A DNA stretch of 64,000 bases from Oikopleura dioica (lineage: Eukaryota; Chordata; Appendicularia; Copelata; Oikopleuridae), in the NCBI GenBank assembly GCA_907165135.1, contig OU015568.1, positions 10,858,501 to 10,922,500 of the forward strand. The letters are read 5' to 3'. Within the stretch, counting starts at the first letter, position 1, and the number at the start of each line of letters is the position of its first letter. The notes under the pieces were generated by a model. The model was not told where the DNA came from and searched no databases. It saw nothing but the letters and a program-made list of their open reading frames with translations. The position numbers and the translations under genes were made by a program. Of the stretch, positions 1 through 11,007 are shown one piece after another.

Positions 1-849
1 CGGTACTCCGCAGCTGAAATTTTACGGCCTGATCTGTGGACGAGTTCCTATTTATTTTGGACGGCGGGGTAATCAGTTCAGTACTCTTTGAGTGTTTGAA
101 ATGCGGTGAGCAGGGTAGATAAAAGGATTTTATGGAAGAAGCTAAAATATAATAATCCACTACTGGTGGAGAGACGAGACAGTGATAGGAACATTGCTCA
201 GGTGTTGGGCGGAATTGAGACGAGGACATTAGCGGAAACTGCCTAATGGAGGACTTATTTTAAGCAACTGGAAGCGCGGTTAGATTTATGTCGGGAAATG
301 ACGGAACTGCGCTTCTAATGGAGCACTTGTTGGAATTCGCCGTTCAATGGGCCACCTTGCTTGGCCGTAATTTCACTCATCAAATAAGAATTAATTTCCA
401 TTTTAAACATTACGCAAGAGTATGTTTTAGGTTGATCTAATTTATAACAATTTACTTGAGTCTCGTGGCTAGAAATGTTTGTTCATCCAAGAAGCAAGTG
501 TGTTAACAAAAGCGACTATTTTTTAAGGAAAAAGTGGCGACAAGAGCGGCTTGTGGGTTTCACGGGTGTTGCTCAAGAAGTTGCGCAAACACTTTGATTA
601 CGCGGCAAAACCTCAAACTAACGGAGAAACATCCGCCAGTCGATCCAAGTCAAGAAGAAACCACTATTTCTTGAAGACCACGTCATGGTCTGAAATTTTA
701 ACCCTATGCGTGTCGATCAGCGACCAAACGATGTCTGAGTCCTTGATCAACCGATGTTTTCATAAATATTAAAGGTTGTTATCATTTCTAGAAGACGCAA
801 TATAGCGATATATATGCTTAAAATTATTAGCAGTTACATTATACTAAAG
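1..849. other. No supported gene; left flank
   Basis: I see no recognisable gene here. The only longer open frame (551-772, 73 codons) has no family resemblance and no convincing splice context. The last 20 bases before position 850 end in a pyrimidine-poor but AG-terminated stretch (TACTAAAG) directly abutting the next ATG, which could be a trans-splice acceptor for the following gene. The rest could be the 3' region of a gene to the left or intergenic DNA. Confidence 0.4.
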
Positions 850-1374
850 ATGACTACGCCTTATATCTTGGAAAAGTTAGAAGGTCTCGACGTCGAAATC
901 GAGGATGGAGAAAGACTTGGAGACGACTATACGCTCAATTTATCGATTGAAAAGCAAGAACAAATATGTAAGTGGAGACATAGTAACTTGATTTAATTCT
1001 TACAAGAATTTAAAGTCACAGAACTGAAGCTCTCAGCCGCCGCAGAGCTCAAAAAGGCAGATAAGTCAAAAGCAGCTATTTACATTTCTGCTGCCTCTAT
1101 TTTTCGTGGATTCTTCCCTGGACCCGCGGATAGTAAAGGAGTGATCTTTCAATTCAAACAAATGTTGCCGGATTTAGCAGATTCTCTGCAGAAGCAATAT
1201 GATGAAGATTTAAAGCTCGTCCGAGAATATTTGAAGAACAAAGTCGAGAATACCGATAAATCGAAAAAAGCTCCACCTCAACGAAAGTTTGTTCCGCATG
1301 TAATCCCATCCTCAGTAAGAAACCAAGCTCGTGAGAAACAGGACGACACTACCACTTCAACTTTTGATCAGTAG
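850..1374 (+). CDS. Small conserved-looking protein, function unknown
   Basis: Two exons, 850-967 and 1016-1374, joined by a 48-nt GT-AG intron, give a 158-residue protein. I chose the acceptor TTAAAG at 1015 because the nearer AG creates a stop. The protein starts with an acidic stretch (ILEKLEGLDVEIEDGERL), has a lysine/alanine-rich helical middle and a charged C-terminal tail with a basic-proline patch (KKAPPQRKFVP). No signal peptide or membrane segment is visible. An AATAAA lies about 40 nt after the stop. The start at 850 sits directly after an AG, as expected for a trans-spliced mRNA. I do not recognise the family. It converges with, and nearly touches, the aminotransferase-like gene on the other strand. 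Confidence 0.7.
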
Positions 1375-1412
1375 AGAATATGTTTCTGATATTTCATTTT
1401 ATGCTTTTCTTT

Positions 1413-2837
1413 TCAATAAATCAAATCAATAACAAAACTGAAGCCATGACTATTCTCCATGATTTCGAATTTCTGGACGTTAGATGTTAGAATATTTTTG
1501 AAGTAGAAAAATAGATTGAAAGAGCAATAGAAAAATAGAAGAAGTAACGGCAAATAAATGCTTCGGAAATTAATTGACGATTTCAAAAGAGCGCCGACAA
1601 TCGTGTGGATATTGTCATCGTTGATTGTGGAAATGTTGATAGCACCATCATCTCTGATGGCGATGGAGTACTCTTCTCTTATATAGTCGATTTCCTCGGC
1701 TATAAATCTGTTGTCATGAGTCATATGAGGGTTCAAAACCTGAAAGAGCTGTGAAAATAAAGAGGCCTTCTTGGTCAGTGATGAATTTCCATGACTTTGT
1801 AAAGCCCTTCATTCTCGTGAGCTCGTAGAACTTTTTTCTCCAAGCTTGAGCATGATCGTAAACCTCACAGAGAATCCTATTCCATTCTCGTCGATAGCAG
1901 TCGTTGTTCAGTACTGTTGTGACGATCCTAGCGCCCTGTTGCGGTGGATTTGTGTAGCTGGCGCTTATAATGCTTTCTATTTGGCTGGCACAGTTGGACG
2001 CGTTCACAGTGTTGTCAGCAACTAGAATCAAAGCTCCACACGGATCATCGTGTATTCCAAAGTTCTCAGTGAAAGAAACCGCAACCATAAACGAAAGCCC
2101 AAGTTTGGCAAAGTATCGGATCGGCCATGAATCTTCTGCTATATCGCCAGTCCCGAAACCAAGGAAGGGAGTGTCGAAGATAACAAAGATCCGTTTAGAA
2201 ATGACTATTGTGGCGATTTCTTCCCATTGCGCTCGATCGATGGGAACGCCTGTTGGATATTGAGAAGAAGGACTCAAAACTAATAGATTAATAGATTTTT
2301 ATCCGCATGATTCTTACGTAAAATTGAACCGCGAGGGATATCATCAGTAGCTTTCGAAAAAGCGCTCATATCAAATATCTGGCTGTTATCGAAAAATGTG
2401 AGGAACGAATAGTTTTTGATATTCATGAAGCCAGCTGCTTCGAAAATCTCTCTTCTGGAGTTATCGGTTTGTTGAGGAATAAGAACTGTATTCGCGAGTC
2501 GGTCAGTTTGTTTGAGAAAGTCCGCTGCAATACGAAAGGAATTCTTGATGCCAAGCGTCTGGCTGCAGATCCCGTTGTTGTTGATAATTGCTGGTGAGCA
2601 ATTTCCCAGAATCAGGCGCAAAACAGAATCCTGGAAGCTTTCTAGCCCTCGAATTGGCAAATACTCGTGATTTAAAGTGACATCCATCGCGATCGAGCTT
2701 CGAATTGCTTCAACAACTGGGAAGTTGCAAAGAGATCCATCAGCATTTCGATATCCTTCAGCTGTGAGGTCGATCAAAGCAGGAGATTTCTTCTCGATTG
2801 GCTTGGGCAATTCGAGTGAGCCAAAATGCGTGACCAT
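1413..2837 (-). CDS. Aspartate-aminotransferase-like protein, catalytic residues lost
   Basis: Three exons (2837-2318, 2279-1740, 1699-1413) with GT-AG introns of 38 and 40 nt give 448 residues, close to the family length of about 410. Fold-type I aminotransferase landmarks are clear: the large-domain FD.PF.GFGTG stretch, the SNPP/QGARIV-type motif (TNPPQQGARIV), FITDQEGLFIFTAL and the C-terminal small domain. Key catalytic positions have changed. The Schiff-base lysine of the SFSKNFG motif reads SFTENFG, HNPTG reads QYPTG, the cofactor tyrosine reads F (DTPFLGF), and the substrate arginine of GRIN reads GAIN. It is therefore probably a pseudoenzyme. The C-terminus runs on about 50 residues past the normal end through a hydrophobic stretch (SIYLPLLLLFFYC), a possible membrane tail. 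It follows TDP1 by 48 nt with a TTTTAG acceptor just before its ATG, so it is likely the last operon gene. Confidence 0.88.
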
Positions 2838-2885
2838 TTCTAAAAGGATTAATTTTCATATGAAAGTTCGAACAGAAATTTGAAA

Positions 2886-4420
2886 TTATTTTGGATCCCA
2901 GGTTTGGTTAAAATCATCAGGTTCAAGGTATTTCACGTCATACAGCCATGGACGGTCGTTTTCTGAGTATTTTTCTATCTTTGCCAAGTTGTGGAATTCC
3001 GGGAATGTAGGAAGGTTGAATGATTCGAGGCCGAAGTCTTGCGGAAAGAAGAGAATTGAAGCTTCAAATGAGCGGATATGAAATTGACTGTCGCCTTTTT
3101 CGCACTTAAGATTGAGATCAATTGAGAAATCAAGGAAGATTTTACCTGTCCCCAAGCAGCTTTTGACAAATTATGACTCCCTGAAAGAACCCACTTTACT
3201 TTTCCGTCGGAGACTCTCTGGTAGATCTTTGAATGCGGCATCACTCGACTTCTTCCTGTCTTTTTATCAGGCTGCCACTTCGCCATATAATCTGTGATCC
3301 ATTTTTGATTCTCGTGGGTCTTAGCAGAATATGGAAATGAGCCCCCAGAAGAATAACCAAATTTTGAGCACTTGATTTGCTCCACAGTTGGGTAAACAAG
3401 CCTGAAAGCGTTTTCATCTTTTGTATAGTGACTCGCTCCATCAGCGGAGGTCATGAAGGACGCTAGAAACTCATTAAAGAGCCACGAGTCTCGAGATCTA
3501 ATAGAGCCAATCGAACTGCACTGGGCGATGAGTTGATCTTCCTTATTACAAGATTTTGCTTGTTTGAGAAGTTTGCGTAGTTTCAAATGACCAAACTTCC
3601 ATTTTTCTTTGTCGCGTCTTCTTCCGGGAGATGAAGCAACTAGGCGGGCTTTTATTGAAGAGAAATCATATTTTTCAAAAGACTGGAGGAGCGAATTCAG
3701 CGGAGCAAGGCTGTAGCTATCAATGTATTCGATTAGATCAGTCTCGAACTCTGTTGCGTTCTTCTCGCTCCCGTTCAAGAGAGGAAGAAGCGGGGATAGC
3801 CAAATCACTTGTGTTCGTTCTTCCCAGTCATAATCCAACAAATTCGCGGAGTAAACAGCAATTCGAAGTCCTTCGCGAAATTTAAGAATTGACATTTTTG
3901 TATGATGCGTTCCAAATTGAGGAACATCTGCGACGCACTGGAAAATATTGTGCGGAATGCCTTCTCGCCCTTGAAATAGAGTGTCGCCTGAGACGAGTAA
4001 TATTTTCGAAGAATTTGGCTTATGTTTTAGGACGAATTCCAAGTCAATCATGTAATTAAAATGAACGGAGCTTTCCAGATTGGGATGAAGTCTGAGCAAA
4101 TCGCCGAAAGAAAGTGAACTCCATGTTGTACTACACAAGCTGATGAATAGACGAATTCAAGGATTGTACCTTTTGATTCCCGGGACCTTTGTAAAGTAAA
4201 AACCAAACTTCTCCGAAAGAGTTTTCTCTTTCTCTTTGATTTCGGAAGTTTTCACTGAAATGTTCTCCTTGCCGATAACTTTTGCTGATTTATCCGCAGA
4301 TTTTGCTTCCTTTTGAGCTTTGAATCGATTGGCTATTTTGTGCTCTGGTGGATGCGAAAACTCATCGAAATGCTCGGGACGTTTCCTGTAACATCCAAGG
4401 CCATAAGGACACTCTTTCAT
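2886..4420 (-). CDS. TDP1: Tyrosyl-DNA phosphodiesterase 1 with N-terminal PBZ finger
   Basis: TDP1 hydrolyses the 3'-phosphotyrosyl bond left by stalled topoisomerase I and acts in nuclear repair. Exons 4420-4170, 4139-3146 and 3104-2886 (introns of 30 and 41 nt) give 487 residues. The two HKD half-sites of the phospholipase-D superfamily are visible: FGTHHTKMSI in the first half, and MPHSKIYQR followed downstream by GSHNLSKAAWG in the second. The C-terminal FGL..F and DRPW blocks match TDP1. The first exon encodes a poly(ADP-ribose)-binding zinc finger (CPYGLGCYRKRPEHFDEFSH, pattern C-x5-C-x6-H-x5-H). This would tether the enzyme to PARP-modified chromatin. The first intron is only 30 nt. 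The ATG follows the MRPL39 stop by 47 nt with an AG acceptor in between, so the two genes are probably co-transcribed. Confidence 0.93.
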
Positions 4421-4467
4421 AAATCTAAACGATCAAACAATTAGAGTAAGATAATTCACAAAATGAT

Positions 4468-5822
4468 TTATTGCTTCGTTTCATCAGAATAAACAGAATG
4501 CTCGAATTTTCCATTTTTAAAGATAGATCGAAGCTTGTAAGCAGTCGCGACATTGAGAGCCTGCCGGGTTCTGAGGAATTTTCGGCCGACTTCGAACTCT
4601 CTGTATTGTTTGTTGAGATCGTGGTTCGGTGAAGGTGAGGAGGATTTGATGATGTTGGAGAGTGCTTCCTGTTCAGATCCTTCTCCTTCCTTCATGATGA
4701 TTTCTGTTTTCTCGGACGTATTGTAGGATCCCGTCCATTGTTTGTACAACAAGGTTTCGTCCTTTAATTCTATTTAAACATTGAAATTTCAAGCAAATCT
4801 CACCTTGGCTAAATTCGCAAGCGTCTTTTCTGGTACTTTTCTACGACTTTCAAATTCTTCTAAAGTCGATGCTTTACTCTTCTGCTCCAGGATTCCAAAA
4901 ACAACGTGATTCGTTCCAAACTCCGCTGGCAACGAAGTTCCACGAATTTCAAAAGATCCATCGTCTAACTTATCAATCGCGGTCACAGCAAAATTTCCGA
5001 TTTGAGAGAGAGACTGAATCAAAGGACCATCAAAAGAGGCTTCTGTTTTTCCAAGGGAATATGCATTTTCACCGATTAGATTTAGACTTATTTGGGAATT
5101 GAGGATGTTTCGACAGTGTCGAGTAAGTTTTTGAAGATCGATTTCGCTAGGTGACCATGCTAAAAAGAACGTGAATGGGGACTTTCTTGATGAATCTTAC
5201 AAGAAACATCGCTATCAAAAGCGATTCTAACTCCGAACGATCCAGACTCAACTGATAAATCCAAACTTTCAACTGCGCTCAGATTTCCAAAACTTTCAGA
5301 AAAGGCCGTTTTCATCGCATGCCCGAGCAAAAATGTACACGTTCTCCAGTAGGCTTTGCTCACTTCATCATAATAATCTAATTCTTGGCAAGTGGCATTT
5401 TTGAAACTCAAAATATCTGAAAATTCAAAATGATGACGGACAAAAACTACTCAAAATCAAACCCAAATTGCACGAGTAATTCAATGGCTGATTGATATCG
5501 ACAGCAATTGGTTCTTCTTGGTACTCTTCAGCGAATAAATAATCATCTCCCTGCTCCAGCGGCTTCTCCTTCTGCCGGACCACAGCCATTACAGCATTCT
5601 GAGCCGTTCGCAACGAAATTTTCTCGGCCACATCCAGTGGTGTAGAAATCCCTTTGTTCATCATGCAGTTGAAGTCGTCATTGTATTTATTTCCTGAGCT
5701 TTTTGATTACCAAAAACATACATTTGGGAACTACCTGTAACAGAAATATGAACTTTGTCAAACTTTCTGTTGAGGACTGCTCTCGATTTTATCGAGTGAA
5801 ATCTGACAAAGCATCTGTTCAT
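4468..5822 (-). CDS. MRPL39: Mitochondrial ribosomal protein L39
   Basis: A component of the mitochondrial large ribosomal subunit, related to threonyl-tRNA synthetase N-terminal domains. Five exons reconstruct in frame. The first intron (5734-5694, 41 nt) restores the family motif MNKGISTPLDVAEKIS of the TGS-like domain. Further on YWRTCTFLLGHAMKTAF matches the family's YWRSCCFMLGYVIETAF block. The N-terminus (NRCFVRFHSIKSRAVLNRKF) is rich in arginine and free of acid, as expected for a mitochondrial presequence. The last exon (from about 4756 to 4468) encodes a charged C-terminal extension that I cannot match to the family. The start at 5822 follows the acceptor-like TTCTTTAAG. The gene lies 181 nt after CPOX and 47 nt before TDP1 on the same strand. 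Confidence 0.88.
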
Positions 5823-6003
5823 TCTTAAAGAAAAAGATTTTACGATAAAACTTAAGAAATAAATAAATAAATTAGCCTGCATAAAAACAGTTTGCAACAT
5901 AAATTGAAGATAAATTAGATTCGCCTTGCCTTGGCTCACAGTGGCAGAAATAGTGGGTATTTTTGATTCAGGAATAAGTAGTATTGAACTTGAAATAATG
6001 AAA

Positions 6004-7422
6004 TTACAGCCAGTCTCGAGGATTTTGAAAGACCATCAATGCTTCGTGTTCTTTAGTGCCTTCTTCTGGATGGTGTTCGTACTGCCATCGCGCGGTCAAC
6101 GGAAGAGACATGAGAACAGCTTCGATTCGGACGCCTAAATTAATTCAAGAATTGGAATTGAGGATCGTTTCATACCGGGAGTAGCAAAGCCAAATTTTGT
6201 TCCACGATCGTGAACCAGATTGAATTCAACATATCGCCCTCTTCGAATTTGTTGCCAGTCCTTTTCCTCTTCAGTGAACTCAGAATGCATTCGCCGTTCA
6301 ATTATCGGAAAGTAGCTTTCACAAATTGAACTTCCACACGACATTTGATGTCGGAAACCGGCTTGGTAATCTGCCTTGCCTTCTTCAGCAAAATCACCAA
6401 TAACGTCATCGAAAAAGGTGCCGCCGACTCCCCGGCATTCTCCACTAGTAAAGTTATAATTATTAATTTCTCAGCGTTCCCTTACTTCGGTCCACGGTGT
6501 GTATTAACAAAATACTTGTCGCACCACTTTTTGAACTTTTCATAAACGCCAGGTCCACTTCTATCGCAGGCCTTTTTTTGAGTGCTGTGAAAGTGCTTGA
6601 TATCTTCTTCGTTGATATAAGCAGGGGTGAGATCAGTTCCACCGCCGAACCAGGCTTCGATTCCGTCCGCAGTTTCGACTTCAAAATAGCGGTAGTTGTA
6701 GTGGATCGTAGGGCAGTGAGGATTTACTGGATGTGTCACGCAAGAAACGCTTTGAAAGACGGTAAAGTTTGGCGAAGAAAAGAACTCACCCGACGACGGA
6801 AAAGGGCAGTGTGTCTCCTTCATTCGGTGGAGTAAGCTTATGTCCCCTCGAACGCATCGCTTCCTGCATTTTTGGGTTGAGTTTGCTCACAACGACCGAT
6901 ATTCCAACGCCAGACTTTTCAAACACTTTTCCGTCCTGAAGAACGCAGGTGATTCCACCGCCACCGTGGTCTTTTCGTTCCCATTTATCGACTTTGAAGG
7001 AAGCTTGAGAATCGACACTTCTTTCGATTCGTTCGATATTTCCACAGAAATCAGCTTGGATTTGCATACACATCAGCTCCATTCTATCAATTATAAACTA
7101 GCATAGTGCGCTTCGCATACCTTTGAAGGATTCCACCTTTCTTGAGCACCTCGATATCAGTAACGGGAATCGACCGAAAGCTCTCCAGCCTTTCCTCTAC
7201 CGGCTTCTTTTCCAATTCCAAAACCGATCCATTCTAGATACCTTTTCTTACAATTTTTCATCAATAGTACCAATCGATAAATCGTCGATAAATTTTCTCG
7301 ACCCTTCTCCAGATTTCAGGCTTTCTCTCTTCTCGCGCTTTGATTGGCTGAAAAATCTGCCCGCGGCGCTTTGTGAAGAATTCTTCTTCACGCACACAAA
7401 GCTGGAAATTTCGAGTCGACAT
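6004..7422 (-). CDS. CPOX: Coproporphyrinogen III oxidase
   Basis: Catalyses oxidative decarboxylation of coproporphyrinogen III to protoporphyrinogen IX, a mitochondrial step of haem synthesis. Family blocks appear in order over several short exons: [25 protein letters not shown], the active-site region [70 protein letters not shown] and the terminal NPRDWL. The 5' end is less certain. A presequence-like exon starting at 7422 ([11 protein letters not shown]...) joins the body in frame only through a GA-AG intron (about 43 nt, ending CTAG at 7234). If that is right, the start codon is 41 bp from that of the divergent ZMPSTE24 gene, so the two would share a bidirectional promoter. Confidence 0.92.
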
Positions 7423-7463
7423 AGGAAAATCTTAGAGAAGGGTCGAAAAGAAAGAAAGAGAAG

Positions 7464-9125
7464 ATGGATTATATGACCCAGTGGTTCGTCTTTCTCTGGG
7501 GAGTGTATGCCCTGGAAAATTATCTCAATTTCCGACAGTGGAAAGTCGTCAGGAAATCGGGTTGAAAATCTAATTTAGTAAGTACGCTTGCTGCCAAAAT
7601 TGATATTTCGAGTCTCCTCTTTCTTTCTCACTCAATTATTATAATAAAAATATGTGAAGGAACCCTAAATGAAGAAAATCAACATATTCGGATCTAAATT
7701 CAATGCTCAAAAGTCACTTTAGCCAAGAATCATTCAAGAAGTCCCAAAGTTATGCTGATGACAAGATGAAATACGGCCTTATCCACGAATTCTACGAAAC
7801 CCTGCGGACAACAGCCTTTACGCTTTTCTTCATTTCTCCTGCTTTTTGGGGAAAGGCGAAAGAAATCTCCAACCAGTACGGCTTTGACAATGAATATTAT
7901 CATACTTGCATGGTGATTTTCTTGACGAGCGTCTTCGAATCTATCATTGGTCTTCCATGGAGTTACTACTCCAATTTCGTTCTCGAGGCAAAACACGGCT
8001 TCAACAACATGACCGTGAAATTCTGGCTGACGGATAAAGTAAAGAAGCTCTTCACAATTGGCATCCCCCTCAACGCTGCTATAATGTGCTTGATCGTCTG
8101 GGTCGTCAAATTCTTCGGAGATAATTTTTACATCTACGCTTGGGTGCTGATGTCTATCGTCATGTTCGTAATGATGTACGTTTATCCGGAATTCATCGCC
8201 CCCCTTTTCGATAAGTACAGCCCGCTAAAAGAAGGAGTCTTGAAAGAAAAGATTGAAAAGCTCGCTGGAAGCTTGGAATTTCCCCTCAAGAAATTATACG
8301 TGGTTGATGGCTCAAAACGATCAAGTCATAGGTAATTTTAAAGACTTTTTCATAGATGCTTTAACTTTTTATTCGCTAGCAACGCGTACATGTATGGTTT
8401 CCGAAACAACAAAAGAATAGTGCTCTTTGATACCTTGATCGCCTCGGAATGCACTGGAAAGAATGAAGGAAAAGGATGCGAAGACGATGAAATTGTCGCT
8501 GTTCTTGGACACGAACTTGGTCATTGGAAAATGGGACATACCGTCAAAATGCTGATTGTTCAGGAGATTCTTACTTTTGTGACTTTTTACGGCTTCGGGT
8601 ATTGACGCGGTATATAATACTCTATTTTTAATTCTTCAACTTTCCGTTGCTGAACTTTCTTTTTAATTTTCATTTTAGATTCTTCATCAACAATGACGAG
8701 CTCTTTGCTAATTTTGGATACAAAGACGAGCTAGAAGCTGGTGTCTATATCAAATTAATTGGTAAAGGAACCTCTCGTTAATAATTATTTATAAATTATT
8801 CCAGTTGTATTAACGACGATTATGGCTCCAATGTTCGAAATCGTCGGCCTGTTTATGACTCTTTTCATCCGAAGCAACGAATTTGAAGTAACCCCCTTAT
8901 CAAACGAATTTCGTTTTAATAACTCTTCAGGCTGACCGATTCGCCGTCGGCCTCGGCTACGGTGAGCTTCTGGAAAAAGCTCTAGCGAAATTATTCAACG
9001 ATAACTCCAACTTCCCACTGTGTGACAGTTGGTACGCCTGGAAGAACCACTCTCATCCTCATTTCAACGAAAGAGTGGCCGAACTCCGGGTCCAAACAGA
9101 AAAGTTCAAAGCCAAGAAGCAATAA
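7464..9125 (+). CDS. ZMPSTE24: CAAX prenyl protease 1, zinc metalloprotease
   Basis: Multi-pass membrane zinc protease that trims prenylated CAAX proteins such as prelamin A in ER and inner nuclear membranes. The M48 zinc motif HELGH lies in VAVLGHELGHWKMGHTVK, and the third ligand in the downstream NEFEADRFA block. Other family blocks are GLPWSYYSNFVLEAKHGFN, YPEFIAPLFDKYSPL, DGSKRSSHSNAY and FPLCDSWYAWKNHSHPH. At least six exons join in frame. Exon 1 (7464-7552, 29 codons plus two bases) joins exon 2 at 7675 only through a GA-AG intron of 122 nt. A strong canonical GTAAGTACG donor at about 7579 lies inside this intron but would follow an in-frame stop. No prelamin substrate is in the window. 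Confidence 0.93.
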
Positions 9126-9305
9126 GCAACAACTACAAACTAGACAATTTTTATCAAAGTACCAGTAGTCAAATTGAACCTTCATCTTATGAGCAAATCA
9201 TTCTGTGTATTATCAAAATATGTGTAATCATTTTATTTCCTGTTCAACGAGCGCTCTTGTAAAAGACAAATCGTACCAACTTTACACCTTTTTTTCTTTT
9301 GAAGA

Positions 9306-10693
9306 ATGTCCGAAGATAAACGAGTTAGATGCTTCTTCGATGTGAGCATGGCTGGAAGCCCAATCGGTCGAATTATCTTTGAGCTGTTTGTCGACACTAC
9401 GCCCAAAACATGCGAGAACTTCCGACAACTCTGCACAGGAGAACCGGGCTTTGGCTACAAGGTTCGTTAGAGCAAAGTTTCTCAGTCAGAGATTTTATTT
9501 TAGGGATCAACATTCCATCGTATTATTCGCAATTTTATGATCCAAGGTGGAGATTTTACAAATCACAATGGCACTGGAGGAAAATCTATTTACGGGGAAA
9601 AGTTTGAAGATGAAAATTTTGTGATGAAGCATGACGAGCCGTATCTTCTTTCTATGGCGAATGCTGGGCCAGGAACGAATGGCTCGCAATTTTTTATCAC
9701 TACTGTGAACACTCCTCATTTGGATGGGAAACATGTAAGCAAAATGTTTCTCTTCTTTGCAACAACTTGTTTTAGGTTGTTTTCGGAAAAGCTATCAAAG
9801 GGTTCGCAGCGATCAAACGCTTGGAAACAGTCTCTACTTCTGGTGACTCACCAAAAGTCCGATGCGAAATCACTGACTGTGGAGAGCTTCAACCAGGAGA
9901 GGACGACGGTATGACGCCCATCGACGACGGAACCGGCGACAACTACCCAATCTTGCCTGAAGACTACGAAGGACTAACCACTGCTCTTCGAATTAAGATT
10001 TCAGCCGACTTGAAAGATATTGGAAATGAGCAGTACAAAGGTAAGATTCCTCTATCGTCGTCTATTATTATTTTTTCGTTTTAGCAAAGAATTTCGAAAT
10101 GGCCATCAAAAAGTATGAAAAATCGCTTGTTTATTTGAACCGCGCCGATTATGAAACCGACGAAAAAGTCGAGTCCGACTCTGACTCCGAGAAAGAAGAA
10201 CCGAAGACAGACGTCGAAGTCAAGTGCGACGAAAAACAGCAGGAGGTGAATAAACAAGAATGCGCGATTCTTTTGAATATGAGCATGTGCTACTTGCTCT
10301 TGAAGAATCCGTCAGCAGCTGATAGCCATGCTCGTCGAGCTATCAAGGCGGATTCAAAGAATCCCAAAGGTAGAAATCTTACCACAACTTGAATATTAAT
10401 CATTTCTAGGGTATTTCCGCCTTGCTCGAGCCCTAGCAGCCAGTAAGGACTACAGTGAAGCTTTAAAAGAGTTGGCAACCGCCGCTTCCCTCGCTCCAGG
10501 TACGCAAGTATTCCCGCATGTCTCAATTCTTTATAATAACCTTCTTTATAATGCTCAATGACATCCTTTCGCAAATTATGATCGATTCCTTTCAGAGGAT
10601 AAGGCCATCGCCAAAGAGCAACAGGTTATTAAAGCCGCCGCAAAGAAGTATAATGAAGGCGAGAAGAAGAAATTCGCGAAGATGTTTGGCTAA
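9306..10693 (+). CDS. PPID: Cyclophilin 40, peptidyl-prolyl isomerase D
   Basis: An Hsp90 co-chaperone with an N-terminal cyclophilin domain and C-terminal TPR repeats. The cyclophilin domain is complete over three exons: [29 protein letters not shown] with the catalytic arginine and phenylalanine, NGSQFFITT and HLDGKHVVFGK. A linker of acidic residues leads to TPR helices ([56 protein letters not shown]). It ends in a basic tail ([15 protein letters not shown]) typical of cyclophilin 40. An unusually acidic insert ([10 protein letters not shown]) lies between the first TPR helices. The ATG follows TTTTGAAGA, an acceptor-like sequence, 180 nt after the ZMPSTE24 stop. Confidence 0.95.
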
Positions 10694-11007
10694 ACGCCAG
10701 ATTTCCACCCCTCTGTTCACAAATTGAGAAAAACTAGGTTTCCTTACTGCCCTCTACACTATAAAACTGACACAACATTTATCTTGTATTCAAAAACCTT
10801 GATGCTTCATTCAATTCCTTAAATTTTGTTCATTTTTTTATTGAAAAAATACTCCATTTTTACTTTTGTTCTAGTAGGCAAATCTTTTTTTTTTTCTTTT
10901 CATTACGCTTCTTAGGATAATATTTTGCTACGTGGGCGTTGTCAAGATACAATAATGATCTAACTTTGAATAAACGTGAATTTGAAAAAAAAATTTTTGA
11001 ACACAAG
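10694..11007 (+). other. Intergenic, AT-rich
   Basis: A 314-bp gap between cyclophilin 40 and pyridoxal kinase. It contains T-rich runs and poly(A)-signal-like sequences but no coding potential. An open frame begins at 10939 and runs into the kinase, but its N-terminus is not family-like, so I placed the kinase start at 11008. Confidence 0.5.

Noticed and set aside
551-772. 73-codon frame near the left edge
   Set aside because: No family resemblance, no splice or start context; could be chance.
1700-1740. Apparent frameshift in the aminotransferase-like gene between FTALS and the C-terminal domain
   Set aside because: A 40-nt GT-AG intron (1739-1700) joins FTALS to AEEIDYI and aligns without a gap to the family.
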